Source of the DNA: CAMUQR01 sp963526735
GTDB taxonomy: Bacteria > Patescibacteriota > Saccharimonadia > Saccharimonadales > Saccharimonadaceae
Reading direction: 5' to 3'
DNA length: 64,000 bases
Assembly (NCBI GenBank): GCA_963526735.1
Contig: CAURNU010000004.1
Span: 54,426-118,425, forward strand
The notes under the pieces are model-generated. The model was not told the DNA's origin, did no database searches, and worked only from the letters and a program-made list of their open reading frames with translations. Shown here one piece after another: positions 8,306 to 16,954 of the stretch; position 1 is the stretch's first letter; every line of letters begins with the position of its first letter. Both the position numbers and the translations under genes were made by a program.

Positions 8306-8959
8306 TTAACCAAAAATTCGCAAGCGACGCTTAGGACTACTCGCATCTGCATTATTTGTCGCTTTGCGCTCTGCCATCGGCAAACTCCGCTCGGTGGTTG
8401 GCTTTGAATCACCAGCGATACGCTTTAGTACTGATCGATATTGCATTTTGAACGAATGCTTACCACTGATAGCAATTGGTTTTTCCATTTCGTTCGGCGG
8501 AGTGAAACGTCGTTTGAGATCTTCAAACACTTCTGGCGTCATCAAAAAATCTTTTGGATGATTGCGATTGAGACGAATAGCCCGTAGTTTAGACTCAGCA
8601 TCGACATTTTGTACCCAGATTACCACCGGCTGATAACCATATTGACGAGCCAGCTGAGCATAGCGTTGCCGATCCACTCGACTATAGAGATTGCCTTCAA
8701 GCAAAATACTTTGTTTGGTTTTAAATATTTCGCGTAAAATATCTGCACCATAACGAGTCAACTGAGCGTCTTCTTCACGACTAAAATTCGGCTCACCAAA
8801 CATGAAAAAACGCCATTTGTTCAGATTGATAAACGGAATTTGATACTCTTCTGAAAACTTTTCAGCAAAAAAGGTTTTACCAGAACCCGGCAAACCAACC
8901 AAGAAAAATAGCTTAGGCATTGGACGGTTTTGGACAGATGACAGAGGGTTTTGATTCAT
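8306..8959 (-). CDS. P-loop kinase/ATPase of the AAA_33 (zeta toxin-like/polynucleotide kinase-like) group
   Basis: Begins with FFLVGLPGSGKTFFAEKF, a Walker A motif at about residues 16-29, followed by a compact kinase-like core and the lid segment RAIRLNRNHPKDFLMTPEVF. 217 residues. The C-terminal 50 residues are basic and probably disordered. The family phosphorylates small molecules, RNA ends or peptidoglycan precursors; which of these applies cannot be read from sequence. A TGATATAAT box (8974-8966 on the minus strand) ends 6 nt before the ATG, so the gene should be leaderless. Confidence 0.78.
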   Translation of the reverse strand: MNQNPLSSVQNRPMPKLFFLVGLPGSGKTFFAEKFSEEYQIPFINLNKWRFFMFGEPNFSREEDAQLTRYGADILREIFKTKQSILLEGNLYSRVDRQRYAQLARQYGYQPVVIWVQNVDAESKLRAIRLNRNHPKDFLMTPEVFEDLKRRFTPPNEMEKPIAISGKHSFKMQYRSVLKRIAGDSKPTTERSLPMAERKATNNADASSPKRRLRIFG

Positions 8960-8965
8960 GATGTT

Positions 8966-8974
8966 ATTATATCA
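8966..8974 (-). promoter_or_regulatory. Extended -10 of the P-loop kinase gene (leaderless)
   Basis: TGATATAAT, 6 nt before the ATG at 8959. It overlaps the 3' end of trxB, whose stop codon is at 8972. Confidence 0.55.
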
Positions 8975-9907
8975 AGCGTGTAAATATTTAGCAATTTTTA
9001 GAGCCGCTTTCACTCCGTCGCCAACTGCTACGGCGATTTGACGATCGACACCCGCCACAATGTCACCAGCCACAAACAAACCATCAATTTTAGTCTGATT
9101 CGCTTGTGCCACGATAAAGCCTGCTGGATCTAACTCCAAGCCCAACCTGTCGATAAAATCTAACTGAGGCACTAAACCAATAAATACAAACACGCCGTCA
9201 ACCGCCAATTGCTCAGTCTGGCCGTTCCGCTCAACTTCCACGCCCGAAACCTGAGCGTTTTGACTGAGAATCGCCTTAGTAGTAGTCTGAGTATGAACTT
9301 CGACTTGGCCAGTTTTTACCAACTCTTCCAACTCCGCCTTGAGCGCTTCAGTCGCGGTTAATTCCCCCAGAGCGATCAAATGAATTTTGGAAGCAAATTT
9401 TGCCAAAAACAGCGTTTCTTCAACCGCTGAATTGCCACCACCAATCACGGCAATTGGACGATTTTTATAAAAAGCACCGTCGCAGGTTGCGCAAAAATGC
9501 ACACCCGAGCCAATCATTTCTGCCTCGCCAGGCACGCCGAGTTTGCGATAGGTTGTACCAGTAGCAATCAGCACTGATCGAGCTTGGTAAGTCTGACCGC
9601 CAGCCACCACTTCAAAACCATCCGCAGTTTTTTGCACCGCCTCGGCTTTAACGTAGTTAATTTTGACGCCACAAGCTTTAGCCTGATCAGTCATGTTTTT
9701 AGCAATTTCAAAACCAGTCGCACCTGGCTGATAACCAGGATAATTATCAACTTTAGAAGTGAGCGCCATCATCCCGCCGGTCAATCCCGCTTCTAAAATC
9801 ATGGTCGATTTTAAATCACGCGCCGTATAAATTCCCGCCGACAAACCCGCTGGGCCACCACCGATAATAATTACATCCCAAATTTCTGGTTGCTTAACTT
9901 CAGTCAT
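8972..9907 (-). CDS. trxB: Thioredoxin reductase
   Basis: NADPH-dependent flavoenzyme that reduces thioredoxin in the cytosol. 311 residues, normal length. FAD-binding GGGPAGLSAG starts at residue 16; the redox-active CATC lies at 139-142; the NADPH-binding GGGNSAVEE and the C-terminal FVAGDI FAD segment are present. AAGGAG precedes the ATG at 9907. The 37-nt gap to the FKBP gene suggests one transcript for thiol and folding functions. Confidence 0.95.
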   Translation of the reverse strand: MTEVKQPEIWDVIIIGGGPAGLSAGIYTARDLKSTMILEAGLTGGMMALTSKVDNYPGYQPGATGFEIAKNMTDQAKACGVKINYVKAEAVQKTADGFEVVAGGQTYQARSVLIATGTTYRKLGVPGEAEMIGSGVHFCATCDGAFYKNRPIAVIGGGNSAVEETLFLAKFASKIHLIALGELTATEALKAELEELVKTGQVEVHTQTTTKAILSQNAQVSGVEVERNGQTEQLAVDGVFVFIGLVPQLDFIDRLGLELDPAGFIVAQANQTKIDGLFVAGDIVAGVDRQIAVAVGDGVKAALKIAKYLHA

Positions 9908-9946
9908 GTTTTACTCCTTTTCGCTCAATCGTTAAGTTAAATTAAA

Positions 9947-10609
9947 TTAGAATTCAGCTTTTGGAATACCGTCTTTTTGCTCTTTAGTCATTGGCGGAAT
10001 GAGTTTAATAATAAACTTCAGTGGTGATTTAGCCGGAATATCGCCTTTGGCTTGATCACCGTAGGCTTTTTGGTAAGGAATAGCGATTTCACGCACGCCA
10101 CCGATTTTCATGCCTTTAATACCTTCTTTCCAACCTTCAATTAGACCCGAACCGCCTTGTAGTGGTGTTTTTAATTTGTTGTTATCAAACGAACTATCAA
10201 ACACCTTACCATTAGCTAACCAACCGATATAATACGCTTGATAATCAGTTTTTTCATCAACGTCTGCACCGTCACCAACTTTTAAGTCAGTTTTAGTCAA
10301 TTCCTTAATTGATTCGGCATTATAGGCTTTGTTAGACTCTTTGTACGCCTTAAATTCGTCGTAATATTTGGCTGATAATTCATCGCCAATTTTTTGCAAA
10401 TATTTAGCGCGCTCCTCAACCTGTTTCATATATTTTTCTAAACGCTTTTTTTGCTCAGCCGTCTGACGCTCACTGGCTGGATACTGTGGCTGATTATTTT
10501 GGTTTTTAGAACTCATAATCATCGATACATACATCACGATAGTGCTTACCATCATAAAAACAGCAATTAAGCCAAATAAAATCCGCTGGCTAGTTGGGGT
10601 TTTAGTCAT
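9947..10609 (-). CDS. Membrane-anchored FKBP-type peptidyl-prolyl isomerase
   Basis: Catalyses cis/trans isomerisation of prolyl bonds outside the membrane. Residues about 10-30 form a membrane anchor; residues about 35-100 are a charged, probably coiled-coil stalk; the FKBP domain occupies about 105-210, with GWLANGKVFDSSF, GWKEGIKGMKIGG and IPYQKAYGD typical of the family. 220 residues. AAGGAG precedes the ATG. The promoter appears to overlap that of the divergent mscL gene. Confidence 0.92.
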   Translation of the reverse strand: MTKTPTSQRILFGLIAVFMMVSTIVMYVSMIMSSKNQNNQPQYPASERQTAEQKKRLEKYMKQVEERAKYLQKIGDELSAKYYDEFKAYKESNKAYNAESIKELTKTDLKVGDGADVDEKTDYQAYYIGWLANGKVFDSSFDNNKLKTPLQGGSGLIEGWKEGIKGMKIGGVREIAIPYQKAYGDQAKGDIPAKSPLKFIIKLIPPMTKEQKDGIPKAEF

Positions 10610-10657
10610 TTTTCTTCTCCTTTTTTATAAACTATAAACATTCAAAATTCTCTGCTT

Positions 10658-10690
10658 ATTATATCAAAAAATCCTAAAGTTTGATATAAT
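10658..10690. promoter_or_regulatory. Symmetrical divergent promoters of the FKBP gene and mscL
   Basis: TTATATCAAA (10659-10668) and TTTGATATAA (10680-10689) form a perfect 10-bp inverted repeat with an 11-nt centre. Each arm is an extended -10 (TGATATAAT), one facing mscL and one facing the FKBP gene. With a 17-nt spacer each promoter's -35 position falls inside the other's -10, so the two polymerases should compete. Confidence 0.6.
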
Positions 10691-10715
10691 TTTAATATTA
10701 AATAAGGAGTAAAAA

Positions 10716-11144
10716 ATGAAGGAATTTTTTAAAGAATTCAAAGAATTCGCGATGAAAGGTAATATCGTTGACCTCGCCGTAGCAGTGGTTATCGGTGGAG
10801 CATTTGGCAAAATCGTCACCTCATTAGTCAATAACATCATTATGCCACTGCTTGGTGTGATTATGGGTGGCAACGACCTCGCTGGATTGAATATTACCGT
10901 TGGCAACGCTGTCGTGACTTATGGCGTGTTCCTACAAAACATTGTCGATTTCTTAATTATCGCGTTGGCAATTTTTGTCGCAGTTAAAGGCATTAAGAAA
11001 CTCGAAAAATTAAATCCAATTGCCAAGCGTGCAAAAGAAGAAGCCGACGCTAAAGCTGAAAAAGTCGCCAAACTGCCTAGCGAAGCTGAACTGCTAATCG
11101 AAATTCGCGATTTGCTCAAAAAAGCCCCAAAAGCTAAAAAATAA
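10716..11144 (+). CDS. mscL: Large-conductance mechanosensitive channel
   Basis: Pressure-release channel in the cytoplasmic membrane. 142 residues, usual length. The N-terminal amphipathic helix and first membrane segment read [20 protein letters not shown] with the pore-lining Gly/Ala pattern. The second membrane segment is followed by a charged C-terminal helix (about 105-142, ending [10 protein letters not shown]). AAGGAG lies 6 nt before the ATG. Confidence 0.97.
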   Translation: MKEFFKEFKEFAMKGNIVDLAVAVVIGGAFGKIVTSLVNNIIMPLLGVIMGGNDLAGLNITVGNAVVTYGVFLQNIVDFLIIALAIFVAVKGIKKLEKLNPIAKRAKEEADAKAEKVAKLPSEAELLIEIRDLLKKAPKAKK

Positions 11145-11159
11145 TTCATTAACCTCAAC

Positions 11160-11197
11160 AAGTGCGACGCTTTCAACTAGGAGGTGGCGCACTTTTG
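11160..11197 (+). terminator. Weak terminator-like hairpin after mscL
   Basis: AAGTGCG (11160-11166) pairs with CGCACTT (11188-11194) across a 21-nt loop, followed by TTGC. The stem is short and the U run poor, so partial read-through into rarA is likely. The loop contains AGGAGGTGG, which does not precede a sensible start. Confidence 0.35.
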
Positions 11198-11220
11198 CTT
11201 AAACATTCCCTCATAATCTT

Positions 11221-12390
11221 ATGCAACCGCTCGCCGAACGCCTCCGCCCCCAAACTATCGCCGACTTCGTTGGTCAGGCTAAATTAGTGGGTGATGGCAA
11301 AATTATCCGCAAAATCCTTGACGCCAAAAAACCTCGTAATTTAATCCTGTGGGGACCAGCTGGTTGTGGCAAAACCACCCTTGCCCGCCTCATCGCCCAG
11401 TCAACTGGCGCTGATATGATTGAATTATCGGCCGTATCTTCCGGCAAAAAAGATGTTGAAGCCGTCCTCGAGCGCGCCCGCGCTAATCAGGCTGACAATT
11501 TGCCAACAATTTTATTTTTGGATGAAATTCATCGTTTTAACAAAGCCCAGCAGGATTTATTTTTACCATATTTAGAAAATGGCTTGATTACCTTAATCGG
11601 CGCCACTACTGAAAATCCCGCTTTTGAAATTATCACGCCACTGCTGTCTCGTTCACAGCTGATTGTGCTTGAAGCGCTGAGCGAAGCCGACATTAAGCAA
11701 ATTATTAAACGAGCCCTCGCCACCCTCAATCTTAACAAACCCATCACTGACGACGCACTGGTTTTTTTGGCGTGGCTATCTGGTGGTGATGCTCGCAAAG
11801 CGCTCGGCACTCTGGAGCTGGCGCTTGATCTCTCACCAAAACTCGATTTAGAAGCAATCAAACTCGCCGCCAACCAAGCGATTAATATTTATGATAAAAA
11901 ATCCGACAATCACTACGACTTAGCGTCGGCTTTTATTAAATCAATGCGCGGTGGTGACGTCGAGGCAACATTATATTATATGGCGCGAATGCTTCAATCC
12001 GGCGAAGATCCGAAGTTTATCGCTCGGCGAATGATTATCTTCGCCAGCGAGGACATTGGCTTGGCAGGCAATGGCGCTCTCGGACTGGCTAATTCCGCCT
12101 TTGATGCGATCACTAAAATCGGTATGCCCGAAGCTAACTATGTGTTGTTTCATGTGGCAACCGCCCTCGCTCGCAGTAAAAAATCGCGTCAAACCACCGA
12201 TTTAATGCACCAAGCTCAGTCGCTCGCCAAGCGTTTCCCGCACGCTCAAGTACCCCTCCATTTACGAAATACTACCTCTGATATCACCACCAACCTCGGT
12301 TACGGCAAAGATTATCAGTGGCAAGCTGGTTTTGAACATCCCAAGGGCTTTTTGCCAGAGGAAATTAGTCAAGAATCACAGCCAAAATAG
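11221..12390 (+). CDS. rarA: Replication-associated recombination ATPase RarA/MgsA
   Basis: AAA+ ATPase that loads at stalled replication forks and acts with SSB. 389 residues. Walker [10 protein letters not shown] lies at 45-53, Walker B/DExH-like FLDEIHRF near 100, sensor 1 GATTENP, and the lid and tetramerisation domain follow, including [17 protein letters not shown] and the GYGKDYQW C-terminal signature. The ATG at 11221 gives the canonical N-terminus; no good Shine-Dalgarno is seen at usual spacing. Confidence 0.95.
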   Translation: MQPLAERLRPQTIADFVGQAKLVGDGKIIRKILDAKKPRNLILWGPAGCGKTTLARLIAQSTGADMIELSAVSSGKKDVEAVLERARANQADNLPTILFLDEIHRFNKAQQDLFLPYLENGLITLIGATTENPAFEIITPLLSRSQLIVLEALSEADIKQIIKRALATLNLNKPITDDALVFLAWLSGGDARKALGTLELALDLSPKLDLEAIKLAANQAINIYDKKSDNHYDLASAFIKSMRGGDVEATLYYMARMLQSGEDPKFIARRMIIFASEDIGLAGNGALGLANSAFDAITKIGMPEANYVLFHVATALARSKKSRQTTDLMHQAQSLAKRFPHAQVPLHLRNTTSDITTNLGYGKDYQWQAGFEHPKGFLPEEISQESQPK

Positions 12391-12402
12391 ACTCAACAAT
12401 GT

Positions 12403-12426
12403 AAAAACGCCCACCTGGGCGTTTTT
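12403..12426. terminator. Bidirectional terminator between rarA and typA
   Basis: AAAAACGCCCA and TGGGCGTTTTT form a perfect 11-bp stem with a 2-nt centre between convergent genes. Confidence 0.85.
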
Positions 12427-12432
12427 TAAAAC

Positions 12433-14256
12433 CTAATTCTTATGGCGTTTGCGGACGTTCGGATCGAGGTATTTTTTACGTAGGCGCAGGTTCGCTGGCG
12501 TCACCTCCAGCAATTCATCATCTGCCAAAAAGTCTAAACATTGCTCCAAACTAAATACTCGATGTGGTGTCAACTGAATTGTACCATCGCTCGATTTGGA
12601 GCGCATGTTAGTCAAGTGTTTCATTTTACAAACATTGATTTCCAAATCTTCCTGACGGTTATAAATACCCACAATTTGCCCCTGATAAACATTAACACCC
12701 GGGCCAACCATCAACTCACCGCGCGCCTCAGCGGCCTGCAACGCATAAGCTGTTGTCACGCCAGTTTCAAAAGCGATTAACACGCCATTACGATCCGACA
12801 TAATCTTACCAGACAGCGGTTGATAGCCTTTTGGCAGGCTATTCATCACCACTGTACCACGCGTTAAGGTCAGCGACTCGCTACGCAGACCAATGAGCGC
12901 CCGCGAGGTAATTTCATATTCTAAGCGCACCACGTTGTCATTGAGGTTAGTTTGAGCGCGTAATTGTGCATAGCGCTTACCCAGCGTCTGGCTAACTGCA
13001 CCCAAAAACTCATTATCAACTTCGATAAATAAATCCTCGACTGGTTCTTTGGTCACGCCGTCTTCTTCGATGGTAATCACTTCTGGGCGACCAACTTCAA
13101 ATTCATAGCCTTCACGGCGCATTGCTTCGATCAGCACTGACAAATGAAGCTCACCACGACCACTGACAGTAAAGCCAATCTCATTAGGCTCAACTCGCAG
13201 ACCAACGTTCGTTTCCAGCTCCTGACGCAAACGATCGCCAATCTGACGCGAAGTACTGAACTTACTCTCTTGGCCTTTAAACGGACTAGTGTTTGGACCG
13301 AGATAAATCTTCAAAGTTGGCGGTTCAATCTCGAGATCCGGCATTGCCTCTGGCTGATTAACACTAGCCAGGGTATTGCCAATTTTTGCGTCACCCGCAC
13401 CGACTAATGCCACGATTTGACCAGCACGTGCTTCACTAACTTCGACTTTATTTAAACCTTTGAATTCAAATACCTTATCGATTTTAACTTTTTTGGTCGA
13501 ACCGTCACTGGCAATTAGCACAACTTGGTCATTGACTTTAATTTGACCGCGATGAATCCGCCCGATAGCATATTTACCTAAGAAGTTATCATAATCAAGC
13601 GCCGAAACTTGCATTTGGAACTCACCATCACCAGCAACTTTTGGCGCTGGAATATGATGCAAAATTGCCTCAAATAATGGCGTTAAATCGGCCTCAGCAC
13701 TCGAATCGGCTGGCATTTCTGCCCAAGCTTTACCCTCGCGACCAATCGCATAATAAATCGGATACTGTAATTGCGCCTCATCGGTCGCTAATTCCAAAAA
13801 TAAATCGCTCAAGCCATCTTCAACACGAGCAATATCCCGACCTGGTTTGTCGATTTTGTTAATCACCACCACTGGGCGCAAACCCATTTGCAAAGCTTTT
13901 GACAGCACGAACTTGGTCTGAGGCATTACGCCTTCTTGCGCGTCAACGATCAACAGCACACCATCCGCCATGTTCAAAGTGCGTTCAATTTCACTTGAAA
14001 AATCAGCGTGTCCCGGGGTATCAATAATATTAATTTTGTAATCGTGATAATCAACCGCGGTTAATTTAGCGGTGATCGTAATTCCCCGCTCCGATTCCTG
14101 ATCACCGCTGTCCATAATCAGATGTTGCGCCATCTCCGCTTGGTTATGGCGAAAAGTATTGCTCTGCTTCAGCAGGCCGTCCACCATGGTAGTTTTACCA
14201 TGGTCAACATGGGCGACAATCGCCACATTACGAATTTTATCAAAAGAAGTAGTCAT
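12433..14256 (-). CDS. typA: Ribosome-associated translational GTPase TypA/BipA
   Basis: EF-G-like GTPase involved in 50S assembly and stress growth. 607 residues, normal for BipA. G1 AHVDHGKTT starts near residue 15; DTPGHADF (G3), VVINKIDKPG (G4), then domains II, III and V, and the BipA-specific C-terminal domain containing KMKHLTNMRSKSSDGT. The TATAAT box (14270-14265) lies 8 nt before the ATG, so the mRNA may lack a leader. That box is in the last codons before the stop of the upstream methyltransferase. Confidence 0.97.
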   Translation of the reverse strand: MTTSFDKIRNVAIVAHVDHGKTTMVDGLLKQSNTFRHNQAEMAQHLIMDSGDQESERGITITAKLTAVDYHDYKINIIDTPGHADFSSEIERTLNMADGVLLIVDAQEGVMPQTKFVLSKALQMGLRPVVVINKIDKPGRDIARVEDGLSDLFLELATDEAQLQYPIYYAIGREGKAWAEMPADSSAEADLTPLFEAILHHIPAPKVAGDGEFQMQVSALDYDNFLGKYAIGRIHRGQIKVNDQVVLIASDGSTKKVKIDKVFEFKGLNKVEVSEARAGQIVALVGAGDAKIGNTLASVNQPEAMPDLEIEPPTLKIYLGPNTSPFKGQESKFSTSRQIGDRLRQELETNVGLRVEPNEIGFTVSGRGELHLSVLIEAMRREGYEFEVGRPEVITIEEDGVTKEPVEDLFIEVDNEFLGAVSQTLGKRYAQLRAQTNLNDNVVRLEYEITSRALIGLRSESLTLTRGTVVMNSLPKGYQPLSGKIMSDRNGVLIAFETGVTTAYALQAAEARGELMVGPGVNVYQGQIVGIYNRQEDLEINVCKMKHLTNMRSKSSDGTIQLTPHRVFSLEQCLDFLADDELLEVTPANLRLRKKYLDPNVRKRHKN

Positions 14257-14270
14257 ATCTTTTTATTATA

Positions 14271-15002
14271 CTACAAAAACAGGCTTTTTGCAAATAATTT
14301 CAGCCATTCGGCGGTCGTTAGTTCTGATGGTTTTTTCTCAGCACTAATTTCAACTGATTCCCGGTCTAAACCCGCAAAAAACTTCTGCTGAGCGAAGCAT
14401 TTTTCGACAAAACCCAGATAAGCTGAACGTCGACTAGCATTTAACAAGGGCTGTTCACGTAGTTTCAATTCTAGCAAACAAGTATCAACGTTCGGTCGTG
14501 GATAAAAATCAGTTTTTTGAAGTGGACGACGAATCCGACTGGTCCACCACGGCGCCAGACTCGCCCCTAGCCAGCCCGTAAAATTAGCCTGGTCAATAAT
14601 CAATTTCTTGGCAAATTGCCGTTGCACAATCAGATAAATTGCTCGCGGTGGATATTCAGCTGTCGTCAACTTTTGCACAATTTGTGAACTGAGATGAAAC
14701 GGAATATTCGCAAACACTTTGTATCTGTCGCGAGGCAAACTCCAGCGTAAAAAATCAGCCTCGACGACTTCGACATTAGGAAATTTCATCATATTATGGC
14801 GCAACTTGTCGGCAGTACGCGGTTCAGCTTCCAGCGCAATCACCCGCCGCACCCGTCGAGCCAACGCCGAGCTAATAACTCCCGACCCCGCACCAATATC
14901 TAACACTAAGTCGTTTTTACGCAAGTTCGAATGCCCGATTAACTCCAGCACCAAGCGCGGACTAACTAAGAAATTCTGTGAATAAGTATGCAGGCGTTTC
15001 AT
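14271..15002 (-). CDS. rRNA adenine N6-methyltransferase, Erm/KsgA family (Erm-like)
   Basis: S-adenosylmethionine-dependent methylation of rRNA adenine. From ATG 15002 the protein has 243 residues. YSQNFL (7-12) and DIGAGSGVIS (35-44) bind SAM; the catalytic motif is NIPF (99-102). The opening HTYSQNFL resembles Erm (23S A2058) more than KsgA, which usually reads RFGQHFL, but KsgA has been lost or altered in reduced genomes, so 16S dimethylation is not excluded. The start at 15002 fits a TTGGCG-17-TAAAAT promoter that ends 7 nt upstream (leaderless); a longer frame to 15080 has no support. If Erm, it could give intrinsic macrolide tolerance. Confidence 0.8.
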   Translation of the reverse strand: MKRLHTYSQNFLVSPRLVLELIGHSNLRKNDLVLDIGAGSGVISSALARRVRRVIALEAEPRTADKLRHNMMKFPNVEVVEADFLRWSLPRDRYKVFANIPFHLSSQIVQKLTTAEYPPRAIYLIVQRQFAKKLIIDQANFTGWLGASLAPWWTSRIRRPLQKTDFYPRPNVDTCLLELKLREQPLLNASRRSAYLGFVEKCFAQQKFFAGLDRESVEISAEKKPSELTTAEWLKLFAKSLFL

Positions 15003-15009
15003 TATAATT

Positions 15010-15038
15010 ATTTTACTAAAAAACTCCCTAGTCGCCAA
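15010..15038 (-). promoter_or_regulatory. Leaderless promoter of the Erm-like gene
   Basis: TTGGCG (15038-15033), 17-nt spacer, TAAAAT (15015-15010), 7 nt to the ATG at 15002. Confidence 0.6.
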
Positions 15039-15053
15039 CCTCACCCATCGAGA

Positions 15054-15081
15054 TTGACACTGAGCGACAATATGATACAAT
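15054..15081 (+). promoter_or_regulatory. Promoter of the 15183 gene
   Basis: Consensus TTGACA (15054-15059), 16-nt spacer, TACAAT (15076-15081) preceded by TGA. About 95 nt of leader follow before the start codon. Confidence 0.7.
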
Positions 15082-15182
15082 GAGCATAGATACTAGCAGA
15101 GCCACCGTCTCTCTTCTCACTCACTTTTGATTAATTAATCGCTTATTACCAAATTGGTTTTAATAAAATAGCAAAGGAGTTA

Positions 15183-15857
15183 ATGATGGCAACAACATCA
15201 AGCAACAACGCCCCAACAACCCCACCACACAAAAATAATCCAAAAGTGAATTATCGGCTGATTAGTCAATTAGTACTGATTATAATCGCCACCGGCGCTT
15301 TAGTTTGTCTAGCTTGGCAAAATCACCAACTCAATCAACAAAATCAACAATTAAACACTGAAATTATCGAACTGCGAAAAATCGCCAAAAAACCAAATAA
15401 CCCTACAACGCCGAACAGCACGCAACAACCTGGCAATACACCTAATCAACCAGGTGCTCAACCCGATCATCCAGGTGACGATTTTTTCAAACCAAGTAAT
15501 GACCTGATTGATAATTTCACCGCTATCTTAAACACTCTCAACACTCAACCACTCGAAAGCTACCTCGCCAACGAAGTTAAACTGTTTTACGCTTCCAATA
15601 CGCCAGCCACTACACTGACTAACAAAGCTCGTATCACTAAGAGTCTGGAATATTTTTCGGACGCCAAAATACCATGGAATTTTCGATTACCGAGCGATCA
15701 TCTAGCTCACTACCAAAAGAAATTTGACAAATTATTTGGCAAAGGTTGTCTAGCTGGCGCTTCTGCTGATGTTGGTCATGTCGTATCATTCTGCTTCACT
15801 AAAGAAGGCAAAATCCACTCGATTTTCCTCTGTCGCGATCCGAGGGTGTTTAATTAA
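15183..15857 (+). CDS. Membrane-anchored extracellular protein of unknown function
   Basis: Not recognised. 224 residues: a Thr/Asn/Pro-rich cytosolic tail, one membrane segment (about 29-46), a short Gln/Asn coiled-coil-like stretch, a Pro/Asn/Gln-rich linker (about 70-105) and a folded C-terminal domain of about 115 residues with three Cys (GKGCLAG, VSFCFTK, FLCRD). Architecture is that of a surface protein. AAAGGAG lies just before the start (ATG 15183 or the adjacent ATG 15186). Confidence 0.65.
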   Translation: MMATTSSNNAPTTPPHKNNPKVNYRLISQLVLIIIATGALVCLAWQNHQLNQQNQQLNTEIIELRKIAKKPNNPTTPNSTQQPGNTPNQPGAQPDHPGDDFFKPSNDLIDNFTAILNTLNTQPLESYLANEVKLFYASNTPATTLTNKARITKSLEYFSDAKIPWNFRLPSDHLAHYQKKFDKLFGKGCLAGASADVGHVVSFCFTKEGKIHSIFLCRDPRVFN

Positions 15858-15888
15858 TCTGTACCAATTTGTACACTACAACAATAAC

Positions 15889-16503
15889 ATGAAAACTACG
15901 CTATTAATTGTTCGTCATGGACAAACCAACTTGAACGCACAGCATCGCATGGACGGACAAGCCGATACTTCATTGACTCAAAGTGGCTTAGATCAGATTG
16001 AAAAATTAAGCCTGTTTTTATCCAAATACAAAATTGACTCCGTTTACTCATCACCACTTTCTCGCTCCCTGAAAACAGCCGAGGCAATAATTAAGCGTCA
16101 GGATACACCCCTAATTATAAAGGAGATTAATCATTTTCGAGAAATTGATTGTGGCGATTGCACCGGCCTCACTCATGATGAAGTTATTCAAAAGTTTCCA
16201 CAATTAAGCATAGAATGGGGCAAAAATACAGACCCACCGTTTCCAAATGGCGAAAACCTTCGAGATGTAGAAGCTCGAGCAATACCAATTATAGAACAGA
16301 TTCTTTCGGTAGATGTCGGAAAGACAATTTTAATTTCTGGTCATGGCTCTTTAAATGTGGCGACTATTGGCCATTATTTACAAATGCCACCTGCAATCCG
16401 ATTTAAATTGCGACAAGATAATTGCTGCCTTAATATCTTAGAATTCAATGACAAAAAAGAGTTGGTTTTTGTGAGAGGAATTAACATTTCCTCTCAAGAA
16501 TAA
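15889..16503 (+). CDS. Histidine phosphatase (phosphoglycerate mutase-like, cofactor-independent specificity unknown)
   Basis: Branch-1 histidine phosphatase, 204 residues. The catalytic RHGQ lies at 9-12, the second conserved Arg and acid in SSPLSRSLKTAEA, the acid/base segment FREIDCGDCTGLTHDE, and the distal SGHGS. The family covers phosphoglycerate mutases, alpha-ribazole phosphatase and phosphosugar phosphatases; the substrate cannot be assigned. gpmA proper is at 47418-48158, so this is probably a phosphatase. The ATG at 15889 starts the domain directly; no clear Shine-Dalgarno is seen. Confidence 0.85.
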   Translation: MKTTLLIVRHGQTNLNAQHRMDGQADTSLTQSGLDQIEKLSLFLSKYKIDSVYSSPLSRSLKTAEAIIKRQDTPLIIKEINHFREIDCGDCTGLTHDEVIQKFPQLSIEWGKNTDPPFPNGENLRDVEARAIPIIEQILSVDVGKTILISGHGSLNVATIGHYLQMPPAIRFKLRQDNCCLNILEFNDKKELVFVRGINISSQE

Positions 16504-16954
16504 ATTGATTGTTTTTACCTGCGGGTTTTATTAATGATGATAATTTAAAACGATAATATAAATTGCTACTTCAATTACAAGAATAATCATTAAGTCAATA
16601 TAATGATTAACGATCAGCTAGTATTAAACCTCCGAGCTAGCGACAATATCGTATCTGTTATAAAGCTAAATCCATCATATAATTTAATGGTGGATTTAGA
16701 GAAAATTCCGCTTGGCTCACTTCTACGAGTTTACTCGCACCCATTTCCAATCCAAATAGCGCTTTAGTCACACAGTTTTCAGCCGAAGGATGACTCGACC
16801 CGCCAGCCTCGACTTTTACAATTTTTTAAAATTTTCTCCGCCGATTATCTTTTTTTTATTTAAAAAAACTCAGACAGTCAGTACAGCTGCTCAAAAGAGT
16901 AGAAACAAGGTGGTCTGAAACGGCAAAGCCGTTGCCTACGACAGCACTGAAAGA
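16504..16954. other. Gene-free, AT-rich interval
   Basis: 451 nt without a convincing frame on either strand. A stem-loop at 16666-16699 pairs CTAAATCCATCA with TGGTGGATTTAG (one U-G on the plus strand) around a 10-nt loop, but no U run follows. AACGGC/GCCGTT with a 3-nt loop lies at about 16919-16933, just downstream of the DUF3644 gene on its strand. I see no promoter-gene pair; this looks like decayed accessory DNA. Confidence 0.5.

Noticed and set aside
10664..10906. Open frames antisense to mscL and many other genes.
   Set aside because: They mirror the codon bias of the sense gene and have no promoter, RBS or recognisable protein features.
15081..15183. Possible riboswitch in the about 95-nt leader of the 15183 gene.
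   Set aside because: I found no stable helices or known motif; it looks like plain AT-rich leader.
16666..16699. Stem-loop as a terminator of the histidine phosphatase gene.
   Set aside because: It lies 160 nt after the stop and no U run follows on either strand.
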